A DNA stretch of 13,295 bases from contig CACZTE010000049.1 in NCBI GenBank assembly GCA_902784045.1, positions 1-13,295 of the forward strand, read 5' to 3'. Numbering within the stretch: position 1 is the first letter of the stretch; every line of letters starts with the position of its first letter. Positions 1-8,064 of this stretch are shown one piece after another. A program made the translations under genes and the position numbers. This DNA comes from an uncultured Eubacterium sp. Lineage in GTDB: Bacteria; Bacillota; Clostridia; Eubacteriales; Eubacteriaceae. The notes beneath the pieces were generated by a model that was given only the letters and a program-made list of their open reading frames with translations, did not search any database and was not told the DNA's origin.

Positions 1-1490
1 TGACTATCAGGCTCAATGCGAATAAGAGATATCCCACGAATCAAAAGCATAAGATTAATCCATCCGACAACCATGATTAAACGTCTAGTCAATACTTTTG
101 AAAGTAAGGTCATTGTTGAAAGCCATGCGGGCCATGGTACGATGAGTCTCGAAACAAATATCAAGAAAAGAAAGAGCAATATGATGGTCAAACCGTCTTT
201 CTTCTTTTTTTTGTATAGCACATAGCACGCCATCAAAATTCCCAATGGGAAAAAATCATAGAGAAAAGCTTCTTCACATACATTATTTACAAGATCATTT
301 TCCTTAATAGGAAAATATGTAGAAAGTGGATAATTAAAGAGGCTTAAAAATCCTTCTCCTCCGTTTTCCAGACGATCACCCGGATAAGCTGTATGTAAAA
401 CAGATTGAATGGCCTCCCATGATTGCATGATAATATGGGCAGATATCGCAACTAAAATTAAAGCGCCCACCCCTAGAAACAAACCGTCAATGACCGAGAT
501 ATGAATAGCTTTTCTTTTTGTGAAAATCACCCAGACAAAAAGAGCGAAAAAGATAAAAGCCAGAGGGATTTCCCATGAGGGATAAAGGGTAAAAGCGTAG
601 ATGCCTGCACAGATAAAAAAGCCGAGGGAATAGCAGACTTTTTTCCATATAGCCTCATGATCATCGATATAACGATCTGTCAACACAATCATCATTTGCC
701 CGGCAACCAGCATTTCTACCAGTCCGTTGACGGAAAACCACCATTGAACAACCGGTGAAAAAGTTAGAAGCGTAGCGTAAACGACCGAAAGCACTCTTTG
801 GTCTTTGGTTAAAAACCGTCCGAACTCAAAAGATACCAAAAATAGCGCAATAACTCTACCGCACCAGAAAAAGGCCATACCCTGTCCCTCATTAAGGAAA
901 AGATAACCGATTTGAAAAGGGCGGAAAATCATGGCGATATCCTTAACTGCTTGACCATAAACGATAAAATAATCTGTCGGAGTTGCCCGGAGAAGCGGAT
1001 TAAAATAAGAAAAGCTACCCATGGGATTTACATATTGGGATATGGCCATAGGGGTAAAGACTCTCCATTCATCAGTACGAATAAACCGATTAATACCGAT
1101 TAAAGGTTTGTCAGCTTCTCCACCTACCACAATACCCCAATTACCAAAAGACGAACCGTTGATTTCAAAACCTACACAAAGGATTAAAGCAATGCCGGCA
1201 ATGATAAATCTGTATTTAAATAAATAAAAGCAAGTCTCTTTCGGGTAAAAAAACACCGCAAACAAAACGACTAAGGCAACAGCAAAAACCAAAAGCCATT
1301 CTTTTATCCGGATTATTGTTAACAGGTTTGAATGGAGTAATTCAAAACCAGTCACGCGGGCTTCCAAAAGCGCAAAATAAATTCCCAACGCAAAAGCTGC
1401 AATCACAGCTACGGCGAGGATAACGGCAATCTTCAGCAAAAAGCACTTTTTATCTTCCTGATAAATTGTCATGATATTTTTTATTTCCAT
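1..1490 (-). CDS. Polytopic membrane protein, GT-C-like (3' end beyond window)
   Basis: An open frame of 496 codons runs from an ATG at 1490 off the left edge without a stop. The start is supported by AAGGTG about 7 bases upstream. In-frame ATGs at 1523 and 1529 lack a clear ribosome binding site. Many hydrophobic segments are visible, for example near residues 18-40, 65-81, 96-109, 208-222, 286-303, 308-324, 335-353, 411-426, 434-449 and 470-485. A long loop after the third segment contains NGSSFG (111-116) and RTDEW (138-142). Its acidic pair D140-E141 recalls the catalytic acidic residues in the first outer loop of GT-C glycosyltransferases. A second conserved-looking stretch, YPGDRLENGG, sits at 369-378. 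It resembles large membrane proteins of unknown function found in Bacillota glycan loci. It lies 69 bp after the glycosyltransferase gene and is probably in the same operon. It could transfer a sugar from a polyprenyl-phosphate donor to the exported glycan. The membrane-protein call is firm; the GT-C role is a weak inference. Confidence 0.8.
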   Translation of the reverse strand, partial: MEIKNIMTIYQEDKKCFLLKIAVILAVAVIAAFALGIYFALLEARVTGFELLHSNLLTIIRIKEWLLVFAVALVVLFAVFFYPKETCFYLFKYRFIIAGIALILCVGFEINGSSFGNWGIVVGGEADKPLIGINRFIRTDEWRVFTPMAISQYVNPMGSFSYFNPLLRATPTDYFIVYGQAVKDIAMIFRPFQIGYLFLNEGQGMAFFWCGRVIALFLVSFEFGRFLTKDQRVLSVVYATLLTFSPVVQWWFSVNGLVEMLVAGQMMIVLTDRYIDDHEAIWKKVCYSLGFFICAGIYAFTLYPSWEIPLAFIFFALFVWVIFTKRKAIHISVIDGLFLGVGALILVAISAHIIMQSWEAIQSVLHTAYPGDRLENGGEGFLSLFNYPLSTYFPIKENDLVNNVCEEAFLYDFFPLGILMACYVLYKKKKKDGLTIILLFLFLIFVSRLIVPWPAWLSTMTLLSKVLTRRLIMVVGWINLMLLIRGISLIRIEPDS

Positions 1491-1559
1491 GTTACACACC
1501 TTCGTTTTAAGACATGTTGCCATCGCCATACAATAACGCCGTAACAAAACGCATTCATT

Positions 1560-3695
1560 TTAATCTAAATTTATAGAAAAATCACTTTTAAGTCTGGTCA
1601 AATTTGGGTTGTAAAACGGATCGTTTTCTATATATTTCGACCATTTCTCTTTGAGCATATTCACTTCTCCGGTAAAACGTCTTTTCTTTTCGGGTGTATC
1701 TTCATATCCTCGAGATTTTGATTCAAAATGATATAATTCCGCTTCTGGCGTCCACACATTGAATAACCCAAGTTCATATATTTTTAGGCAAAGATCAATA
1801 TCGTTAAATGCCACAACAAATTCTTCTGTAAATCCGCCAACTGTTTCAAAAACATTACGTCTAACCATTAAACAAGCACCTGTTACAGAAAGATAATTGC
1901 CCGTATATGCTAATCTCCCATAATAGCCTGCTGAATCTTTTGGAAAATTATAGTGAATATGACCGGCTCCTCCACCAATTCCAACAACGACACCTGCGTG
2001 TTGAATCGTATCATCAGGATAATAAAGTTTGGCACCGACAGCACCAACATGAGGCATTTGCGCGAGAGCAACCATACGCGTAAGCCAATCCCCATGAATA
2101 ACTTCTGTATCGTTGTTCAGGAAAAGCAGCATGTCACCATCAGCTTTTTCTACTGCAAGATTATTAATACGTGCGAAATTAAAGGGGATATCGATGCGTT
2201 CGATTTTAACACGATCAGGATAATTATTCGTGTAATAATCGAACAATTCGAAAGTTTCTTTTTCCACACTTCCGTTATCAGCAATGACGATCTCATAATC
2301 GGCGTACTCTGTCTTTTCAAGAATAGAATCAATGCAGGTTCTAAGATAATCTGCACCATCGCGGGTCGGAATGATAATCGAAACCAAATGTTTATCTTTG
2401 ATTGCATAATGCACATGATAATAACCATGCAAATTGCTTTTTATGACGTCGCCCTCAATGTTTCGGCGTTTCAATGCATCTCTCAACGCACGTATTCCTG
2501 CGTTTTCCGTCAGGTCTCGGATGGTTGAATTTCGGGGAGGTTTGTGTTCTTCAGCACGATAGTGATAAATCACTCTCGGCACATGCCCAATCCGGTCTGT
2601 CTTTTCTGTCACACGCAAAAGCAGATCATATTCCCCTATTCCTTCAAAACCAATGCGAAAGCCGCCAACATCATCAATCAAGGATTTGCGATAAAAACAA
2701 CCGTGGCGAATATAATTACAGCTCATCAGACTGTCCGGAGCCCAATCGGTTTTAAAATAGGGCGTTTTACGCTTGTCGATAGCAAAAAGGTTATCTTCAT
2801 CACCATAAATGATATCTGTTCTCGGATGGGCATTAAGATAAAGGACCGCTTCTGCCAAAGCATTGGGGGCAATTGTGTCGTTACCATCCAAAAACAGCAC
2901 AAACTCTCCTTTCGCAAGAGCGACACCATCATTACATGCTCTGGAGAATTGACCGTATTTTTTTCGCCGAATCGCTTTAATGCGCGCATCTTTGGCGAGA
3001 AGGGCATTGATGGTCTTAGGTACGTTATTTAAAATAGAGCAGTCATCGATAATACAGATTTCCCAATTATCGTAATATTGTTCCATTACTGACTGTACGG
3101 AGCGGGTCAGATGTCTTTGTGTCACGTTCCGAACGGGAATGATTACAGAAATCAGAGGTCTTTCCGAAATGTCTTTAAGAACGTCGGCATAGTTTTCAAG
3201 CGTTTCTGTTTCGTTAATAGCAATCCATTGTTCATAAAAATAATCCGTATTGGTAAACCGTCGTGCAAGGCCTTTAATTGATTCCTTAACCCCGTTGCGT
3301 TTGAAATATTTTTCGACCTTTTGATACATTTCGTAATATTTTCGGCTGGGATTTCCTTCTTCCATCAGATGGGAATAGCGTTTATTCAAGTCCAGAATAA
3401 CTTCTTCAATCTCTCCGCCTTTTTTAAAAGTGATGAAAAGCACCCCTTTGAATTCAGTGACTTTAATTGTGATGTAAAAGCCGCATTCTGCGTCATCAGG
3501 AAGATGATAAATTGGATTGACATCATTTCTCGGAACCTTTTCAATTTGAACATCCTCGATAACGGGATTATCCTCAACCTGAATGTCCGCGACTTCATGA
3601 GTAGCGTTATTGATTGCCCATCCGAAAACTGTCAAGGTTTTCTCTTCCGTATTTCTGCCGACACTATCGACATATATGATTAAAATATCATCCAT
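1560..3695 (-). CDS. Tandem GT2 glycosyltransferase (two catalytic domains), 711 aa
   Basis: This is a predicted cytoplasmic chain-elongating enzyme with two family-2 (GT-A fold) domains. Residues 1-110 form a beta-rich N-terminal region with GWAIN (25-29) and LPDDAECGF (65-73), also present in the neighbouring glycosyltransferase. Domain 1 (about 180-395) begins with ISVIIPVRN, has DDCS at 217-220, and carries FLDGND (268-273) where the family usually shows a DxD-type FLDHDD or similar. Its later motif reads GEYD (354-357) instead of the usual QDYD. Domain 2 (about 437-660) looks intact: SIIIPTRDG, ADNGS (472-476), FLNNDTEV (525-532), FNDIDLCLK (630-638) and YHFES (655-659). The C-terminal DPFYNPN (692-698) is shared with the neighbour. 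The start has GAGGT six bases upstream and overlaps the preceding gene by 16 bp, suggesting translational coupling. With rml genes in the locus, rhamnosyl transfer is the natural guess, but the sequence does not fix donor or linkage. Confidence 0.92.
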   Translation of the reverse strand: MDDILIIYVDSVGRNTEEKTLTVFGWAINNATHEVADIQVEDNPVIEDVQIEKVPRNDVNPIYHLPDDAECGFYITIKVTEFKGVLFITFKKGGEIEEVILDLNKRYSHLMEEGNPSRKYYEMYQKVEKYFKRNGVKESIKGLARRFTNTDYFYEQWIAINETETLENYADVLKDISERPLISVIIPVRNVTQRHLTRSVQSVMEQYYDNWEICIIDDCSILNNVPKTINALLAKDARIKAIRRKKYGQFSRACNDGVALAKGEFVLFLDGNDTIAPNALAEAVLYLNAHPRTDIIYGDEDNLFAIDKRKTPYFKTDWAPDSLMSCNYIRHGCFYRKSLIDDVGGFRIGFEGIGEYDLLLRVTEKTDRIGHVPRVIYHYRAEEHKPPRNSTIRDLTENAGIRALRDALKRRNIEGDVIKSNLHGYYHVHYAIKDKHLVSIIIPTRDGADYLRTCIDSILEKTEYADYEIVIADNGSVEKETFELFDYYTNNYPDRVKIERIDIPFNFARINNLAVEKADGDMLLFLNNDTEVIHGDWLTRMVALAQMPHVGAVGAKLYYPDDTIQHAGVVVGIGGGAGHIHYNFPKDSAGYYGRLAYTGNYLSVTGACLMVRRNVFETVGGFTEEFVVAFNDIDLCLKIYELGLFNVWTPEAELYHFESKSRGYEDTPEKKRRFTGEVNMLKEKWSKYIENDPFYNPNLTRLKSDFSINLD

Positions 3696-5806
3696 TTTTT
3701 TACCTCTAAGTCAATCAGAATCTCACCGATATTTTGATTGTAGAACGGATCTCTCCAAACATCGTCATTATGTTTTTCCATAAGTCGTCTTCCAATTTTA
3801 TATCTGCCGTATCCAAAATCGGATTCGGTTTTCAAAACTGCATAAGGTGTCCAAATGACATTATATCCCGCTTCACGAACGCGAATACAGAAATCCAGTG
3901 CCGCATCTCTTCGAATAAAAGTATCATCGAAACCGCCAAGCTCACGGAAAACAGATGTTTTAACCATCATACCATTTAAAACCACAGCAAAGACCTGCTG
4001 ACTTAAAATCAATCGGGAGAAATAACCAAGATGATCAGGCTTACTTGAGCGACCATACAACACATTAAAGCACTCTTTCCGATCTCCGAGAACTGCAATA
4101 CCCGCCGAGGCAATCGTTTCTTGATAAACGATTTTGCCACCGGTAATCGCATCGTCGTCTGTTCGGAACTCGTCGAGATAGCAATTCAGCCAGTTGTCGT
4201 CAATCGGTAATGTCTGTGCATCCCAGAAGAACAGATAGTCTGTGTTTAAAGTCTGTTCTGAAAGGTCAAAACGACTATTTACGAGATCCAATCCGGGGTC
4301 GTAAATTATAGGCACATCACAATTGACATCGCAATCCTCAGGAACAACAAATTGAATATCAACATTGGGCGTCATACCAAAAAATGCCAGAATTTGTCTC
4401 TCAAGTCTTTTGATATTAGTAGTTTTTCGGCAAAGAACCACATTAACTTTAATGTTAGGTCTGGGCGCCATTTTAACGCGATAGGTACCGAATTGGGCAC
4501 CGCGTTCAGCCACACCGTTAATACCTCTACGGGCAAGAGCTTTATTTAATGAATTTACACCTGATGTGTAGGCGTAAAGTTTTGCTTCAGGATCATCAGC
4601 CGTTGAGCCTTGTACTGAACGCCAATGATACAGGACCTTGGAAATATGTTTTATTTTTTTTGCTTTTTCAGTAGCACGAAGCACAAAATCGTAATCTTGT
4701 GCACCGTTCATTTCAGGATCCAAATACCCTACAGCATCGCGCAATTCTTTTTTCACCACGACAAAGTGAGTGATGTAATTGTGATTGAAGAGAAGTCTGT
4801 CGTTCCAATCAGATTTGAAAAAGACATTAAAACGATGGCCATAAGCAAACACCTTGTCCTCATCACTATATAAAAAGTCCGTATCGGGATCAAGGTTAAT
4901 CTCCCGGGCGTTTTCGTACAGCGCAAAAGGCGCCAAAACATCATCGTCATCCATAAAAGCAATATAATCACCGGTGGCCATGTCAATAGCTGTATTGGTC
5001 GCTCTCGAAATATGGCCGTTTTGTTCACGATAAGTCACCTTGATTCTCTTATCTTTCGCAGCATATTCGTCGAGAACCCGCTTAACATGAGGAGAAGGAG
5101 AGCAGTCATCAGCCATACACAGTTCCCAATAGGGATAATACTGCGCCATTACCGACTCAATGCAGGCACGAAGCCAGGGCTCTTCCACGTTATAGACAGG
5201 CACAACAATGGAAAAAACCGGTTTGTGAACCATAGCGTCAATATCGGCATTGACCGCTTCAGTATCGTATACTTCATGGTTTCTTATCCAAGCATCGTAA
5301 ACATCGGCGTTTAAACATTCAATCAAGTTACCGGTACGCTTCACAGCTGTCTGTAGATCCGCGTAAAGATAGGTTTTAGCAAAAACCTTTCCAAGATCCT
5401 TTGTAAATTTGACATAATCGATGAGATGAATCGGATAATGCGAACCTTCTTCATTGGTGAGCACACACCACAGTTGATTAGGATTACCCTTGTACGTTAA
5501 TTTGATCTGGAAACCAAGAGCAGTATCTCGTGGTAAATTCAAAAGAGCATTGGCATCTTGACGAATACGGGGCACACAAGAAACGTTTTCGACCTGTTCT
5601 GAAAAAAATCCTAAATTCAATGATTTTTTTGTCTGTGGATCCACACTCCAACCGTCAATCACGCACGTATTGGTTCGAACGTCAACAAAAACGTCATCAA
5701 TATTGCAATTGAAATCAGCGAAAGCGCGTTTAATTCTTCCTTTGTAGTGTTCCAAAAACAATTTGCGTGGATTAAATTTTTCATTATCTATAATATAAAC
5801 TGCCAT
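3680..5806 (-). CDS. Tandem GT2 glycosyltransferase with degenerate second domain, 708 aa
   Basis: The N-terminal region (1-130) carries IDGWS (50-54) and LPRDTALGF (91-99), matching its neighbour's N-terminal domain. GT2 domain 1 (about 195-400) appears complete: FSIVVPVYN, ADDCS (232-236), a metal-binding MDDDD (285-289), SDED (314-317), QDYD (370-373) and LYHWR (392-396). Domain 2 (about 452-665) keeps the fold cues VLNGMMV, GGFDD and EAGYNVIWTPY but has lost usual active-site motifs. LFFWDAQ (525-531) replaces FLNNDTE, DAALDF (634-639) replaces FNDVDF, and LKTES replaces YHxES. It is therefore probably non-catalytic or scaffolding. The C-terminal DPFYNQN (686-692) is retained. It begins 11 bp after the methyltransferase gene with AAAGGA about eight bases upstream of ATG. 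Likely role: cytoplasmic glycan-chain elongation in partnership with the next gene. Donor sugar unknown; rhamnose plausible. Confidence 0.92.
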   Translation of the reverse strand: MAVYIIDNEKFNPRKLFLEHYKGRIKRAFADFNCNIDDVFVDVRTNTCVIDGWSVDPQTKKSLNLGFFSEQVENVSCVPRIRQDANALLNLPRDTALGFQIKLTYKGNPNQLWCVLTNEEGSHYPIHLIDYVKFTKDLGKVFAKTYLYADLQTAVKRTGNLIECLNADVYDAWIRNHEVYDTEAVNADIDAMVHKPVFSIVVPVYNVEEPWLRACIESVMAQYYPYWELCMADDCSPSPHVKRVLDEYAAKDKRIKVTYREQNGHISRATNTAIDMATGDYIAFMDDDDVLAPFALYENAREINLDPDTDFLYSDEDKVFAYGHRFNVFFKSDWNDRLLFNHNYITHFVVVKKELRDAVGYLDPEMNGAQDYDFVLRATEKAKKIKHISKVLYHWRSVQGSTADDPEAKLYAYTSGVNSLNKALARRGINGVAERGAQFGTYRVKMAPRPNIKVNVVLCRKTTNIKRLERQILAFFGMTPNVDIQFVVPEDCDVNCDVPIIYDPGLDLVNSRFDLSEQTLNTDYLFFWDAQTLPIDDNWLNCYLDEFRTDDDAITGGKIVYQETIASAGIAVLGDRKECFNVLYGRSSKPDHLGYFSRLILSQQVFAVVLNGMMVKTSVFRELGGFDDTFIRRDAALDFCIRVREAGYNVIWTPYAVLKTESDFGYGRYKIGRRLMEKHNDDVWRDPFYNQNIGEILIDLEVKKWMIF

Positions 5807-5817
5807 TGTTTTTTCCT

Positions 5818-8049
5818 TTACTTCTTTTTTAACTTACGACGCGCTTTAAGAAGCGGTTCTGTCATTTTATAAGGCGCACTGTTTTGAATGTGATACAACT
5901 GTTCACGAGTTCGCAGATACTTCCCTTTATAAATATCTCTTTCTTGTTTGACTTCTGAGATCTTTCGTTTGTCATCAGTCTCTATAGCATTCAAGGTGTC
6001 AATCTGGCGCTTCAGAGAAATCTTTTTAATCACACCGCTAACAGTCAAAATTCCGACGTTTTGGGAGACATTATCGATGATAATCTGAGGATCATCGTTA
6101 CCGAACAGACATACTCCGTCCTTTTCTCGATAAGCGTTAGTACGATACTCAAGGTTCTCATTCGTGTCAGTGACGATTTGTATTTCGGAAATCTCACAGG
6201 CTCTGTTCACAGGATCAACTCGCAAAGTATTGAGTTCCGAAACTGCTTCGCGAAGCAATGCGACATCGACAGTTATCTCAAAGTAATCATTTTTAAGATT
6301 AAAAGGAACTCTGACAATTGTTTCAGGGCTGAAATCAAAGTTCACACCGTAGTAAATTTCAGAGGTCGAATCAAAATCCGAAAGGAAACGATTGAGTGAT
6401 GGTGTTTCATCGTATGTATTTTTGATATAGCGGTTTGATGCCGGATCACCCGCCACATAAACTTCGCCGAAATGATGTTCCCAAACTTCAAATTCATCGC
6501 TTTCCATTTCGGAAATGTCTCCCAATGCCAAAAATTCCTTCATTGTATACCAATTTCTGGCTTCATTGTTACTAATATAGAAGAAGAACAAACAACGCCA
6601 TATCAAATATTTGACGGGTATCGCAAAATCAAATACCCATTCATAGTCGATGATGTAATATTTGTTTCGGGTCGAGTCAACGAAAATATTACCGAAAATA
6701 TAATCGATATTGGTGTTCTTCAAACAAGGCATAGCGGGCAAATCTGACGATGTTCCAAAAACCTTTTGAAACCCCGGATTGTTGGCAAAACGATAGCTTA
6801 CTGCATCTTCCCAAAGCCACTCGATCACAACTTGTATCTGTGACTCGAAAGCTTTTTTATCACCGCGACGAATGCAGGCACACAGCTTCTGCTCTAGAGT
6901 TTGAAACTCAAAGTATGTCATGCAGACGCCGTCTTCGATTTCGTTAATCGGCGCATGTTGAAAAGATGCGCTATCGTTTTTGTGATTTTCATAATAAGCG
7001 CTCATCCGCTTAAGATGATGTTTCGCACCCGGGCTCATAGCCAACTTATCGACAACGCGCTCACCGTTTTTCCTGCGGATAATTGTCGCGATGTTAAAAT
7101 CCTTTCGACGATTATTGCTGAATTTTACATAATCAATTCCGCTGTCAGTAAGGGTGCCGGTTTTTTTTACCTCAATAATAAATGAATTGGCAAAATGATC
7201 ACGAATCCCTTCGTTTTTTAAGGTTTTAAGCATTTTATTCTCGTCAAAAAGAGACAGACGGTCATGATCATACCCAGCATTCGTCGTTGGATATGAAAAA
7301 TCCATAGTATTGATTGTGGCATCGGTAAACAGAGCTGTCGGAAATTTATAATCCGGATACGGATAATAAAAACGCCTTTCGCCAAAACTACCTTCGTCCA
7401 GCAAGTCATTCATTTCCTTTTTTGAGAACGTTCTGACAAAATCAATACTGGGATAGTCATTTAGACCGCTGAAAAGCGCTGCCGTGTGGTCTTCAACAGC
7501 ACCGTTGAAATATTTAAGTCCCAATCTGTTTTCAATAGCAATAAGCAGTATGCCATCTTTCTTAAGGAGATCGCGAATGGTGGACAAAAAAGTGTCGTAA
7601 GGTGAATCTCCTTCGGTAAAACTTGCCGCGTATTCCAGCACACCGTTTAAGATAATATAGTCAAATTTCCCGGAGAAAGTCATTGCGTTAAAGTTTCCGG
7701 TATAAAGATCTAAATTATCGTACTTTTTGTTGCGCTCATAATTAATTTCCGCGCGAATTTTGGTCAGCTCAACAGATGTCACATGATCAACTTTTTCGCA
7801 AAAGAGACCCGTTAAAGCACCGCAACCGGATCCGATTTCAAGCAAAGAAGCATCTTTTTTGAAAGGATACCAACTGAATGCATTGTGTCTAAGCTCACTT
7901 AAATGATAAAACATCGGCCATCTGTTATCTTTGGATAAAACCGCGTTATAATCGGTTGTATTTTTAACAACATCAAGGAGTTCGAGTTCTATATCACCGT
8001 CGGAATAACCGGTGTCATCCTGATAAAATTCTAAATGCCAGTTTGCCAT
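5818..8049 (-). CDS. Methyltransferase / kinase-like fusion with coiled-coil tail (WbdD-like candidate), 743 aa
   Basis: Residues 40-290 form a class I SAM-dependent methyltransferase: motif I LEIGSGCGALTG (70-81), an acidic residue in SVELTK (92-97), and ILNGVLEY (133-140) where motif IV lies. Residues about 305-490 look like a protein-kinase/APH-type fold. There is a candidate strand lysine in VVDKLA (332-337), a hinge-like YFEFQTLEQKL, a catalytic-loop-like D449-x4-N454 (NIDYIFGN) and a DFG-position IIDYEW (466-471). The usual HxD histidine is replaced by N447. Residues about 560-680 are beta-rich and unassigned. Residues about 677-720 look like a short coiled coil. The tail ends in SAPYKMTEPLLKARRKLKKK, basic and of the kind often closing glycan enzymes. 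In E. coli O9a, WbdD has methyltransferase, kinase and coiled-coil parts and caps the chain end, fixing length. The architecture and the position after wzt suggest the same role here. GAGGTG lies six bases before ATG. The methyltransferase call is firm; the kinase and capping calls are inference. Confidence 0.85.
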   Translation of the reverse strand: MANWHLEFYQDDTGYSDGDIELELLDVVKNTTDYNAVLSKDNRWPMFYHLSELRHNAFSWYPFKKDASLLEIGSGCGALTGLFCEKVDHVTSVELTKIRAEINYERNKKYDNLDLYTGNFNAMTFSGKFDYIILNGVLEYAASFTEGDSPYDTFLSTIRDLLKKDGILLIAIENRLGLKYFNGAVEDHTAALFSGLNDYPSIDFVRTFSKKEMNDLLDEGSFGERRFYYPYPDYKFPTALFTDATINTMDFSYPTTNAGYDHDRLSLFDENKMLKTLKNEGIRDHFANSFIIEVKKTGTLTDSGIDYVKFSNNRRKDFNIATIIRRKNGERVVDKLAMSPGAKHHLKRMSAYYENHKNDSASFQHAPINEIEDGVCMTYFEFQTLEQKLCACIRRGDKKAFESQIQVVIEWLWEDAVSYRFANNPGFQKVFGTSSDLPAMPCLKNTNIDYIFGNIFVDSTRNKYYIIDYEWVFDFAIPVKYLIWRCLFFFYISNNEARNWYTMKEFLALGDISEMESDEFEVWEHHFGEVYVAGDPASNRYIKNTYDETPSLNRFLSDFDSTSEIYYGVNFDFSPETIVRVPFNLKNDYFEITVDVALLREAVSELNTLRVDPVNRACEISEIQIVTDTNENLEYRTNAYREKDGVCLFGNDDPQIIIDNVSQNVGILTVSGVIKKISLKRQIDTLNAIETDDKRKISEVKQERDIYKGKYLRTREQLYHIQNSAPYKMTEPLLKARRKLKKK

Positions 8050-8064
8050 TCTCTCACCTCGTGA

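Noticed and set aside
912..1227. Two short plus-strand frames near 1 kb
   Set aside because: Both are antisense to the membrane protein, whose minus-strand frame is continuously open with a good ribosome binding site and hydrophobic pattern.
1953..3683. Plus-strand open frames (1953-2528, 2544-3032, 3321-3683)
   Set aside because: They lie antisense to the 711-residue glycosyltransferase, have no family-like motifs and no clear ribosome binding site. They are shadows of the real gene.
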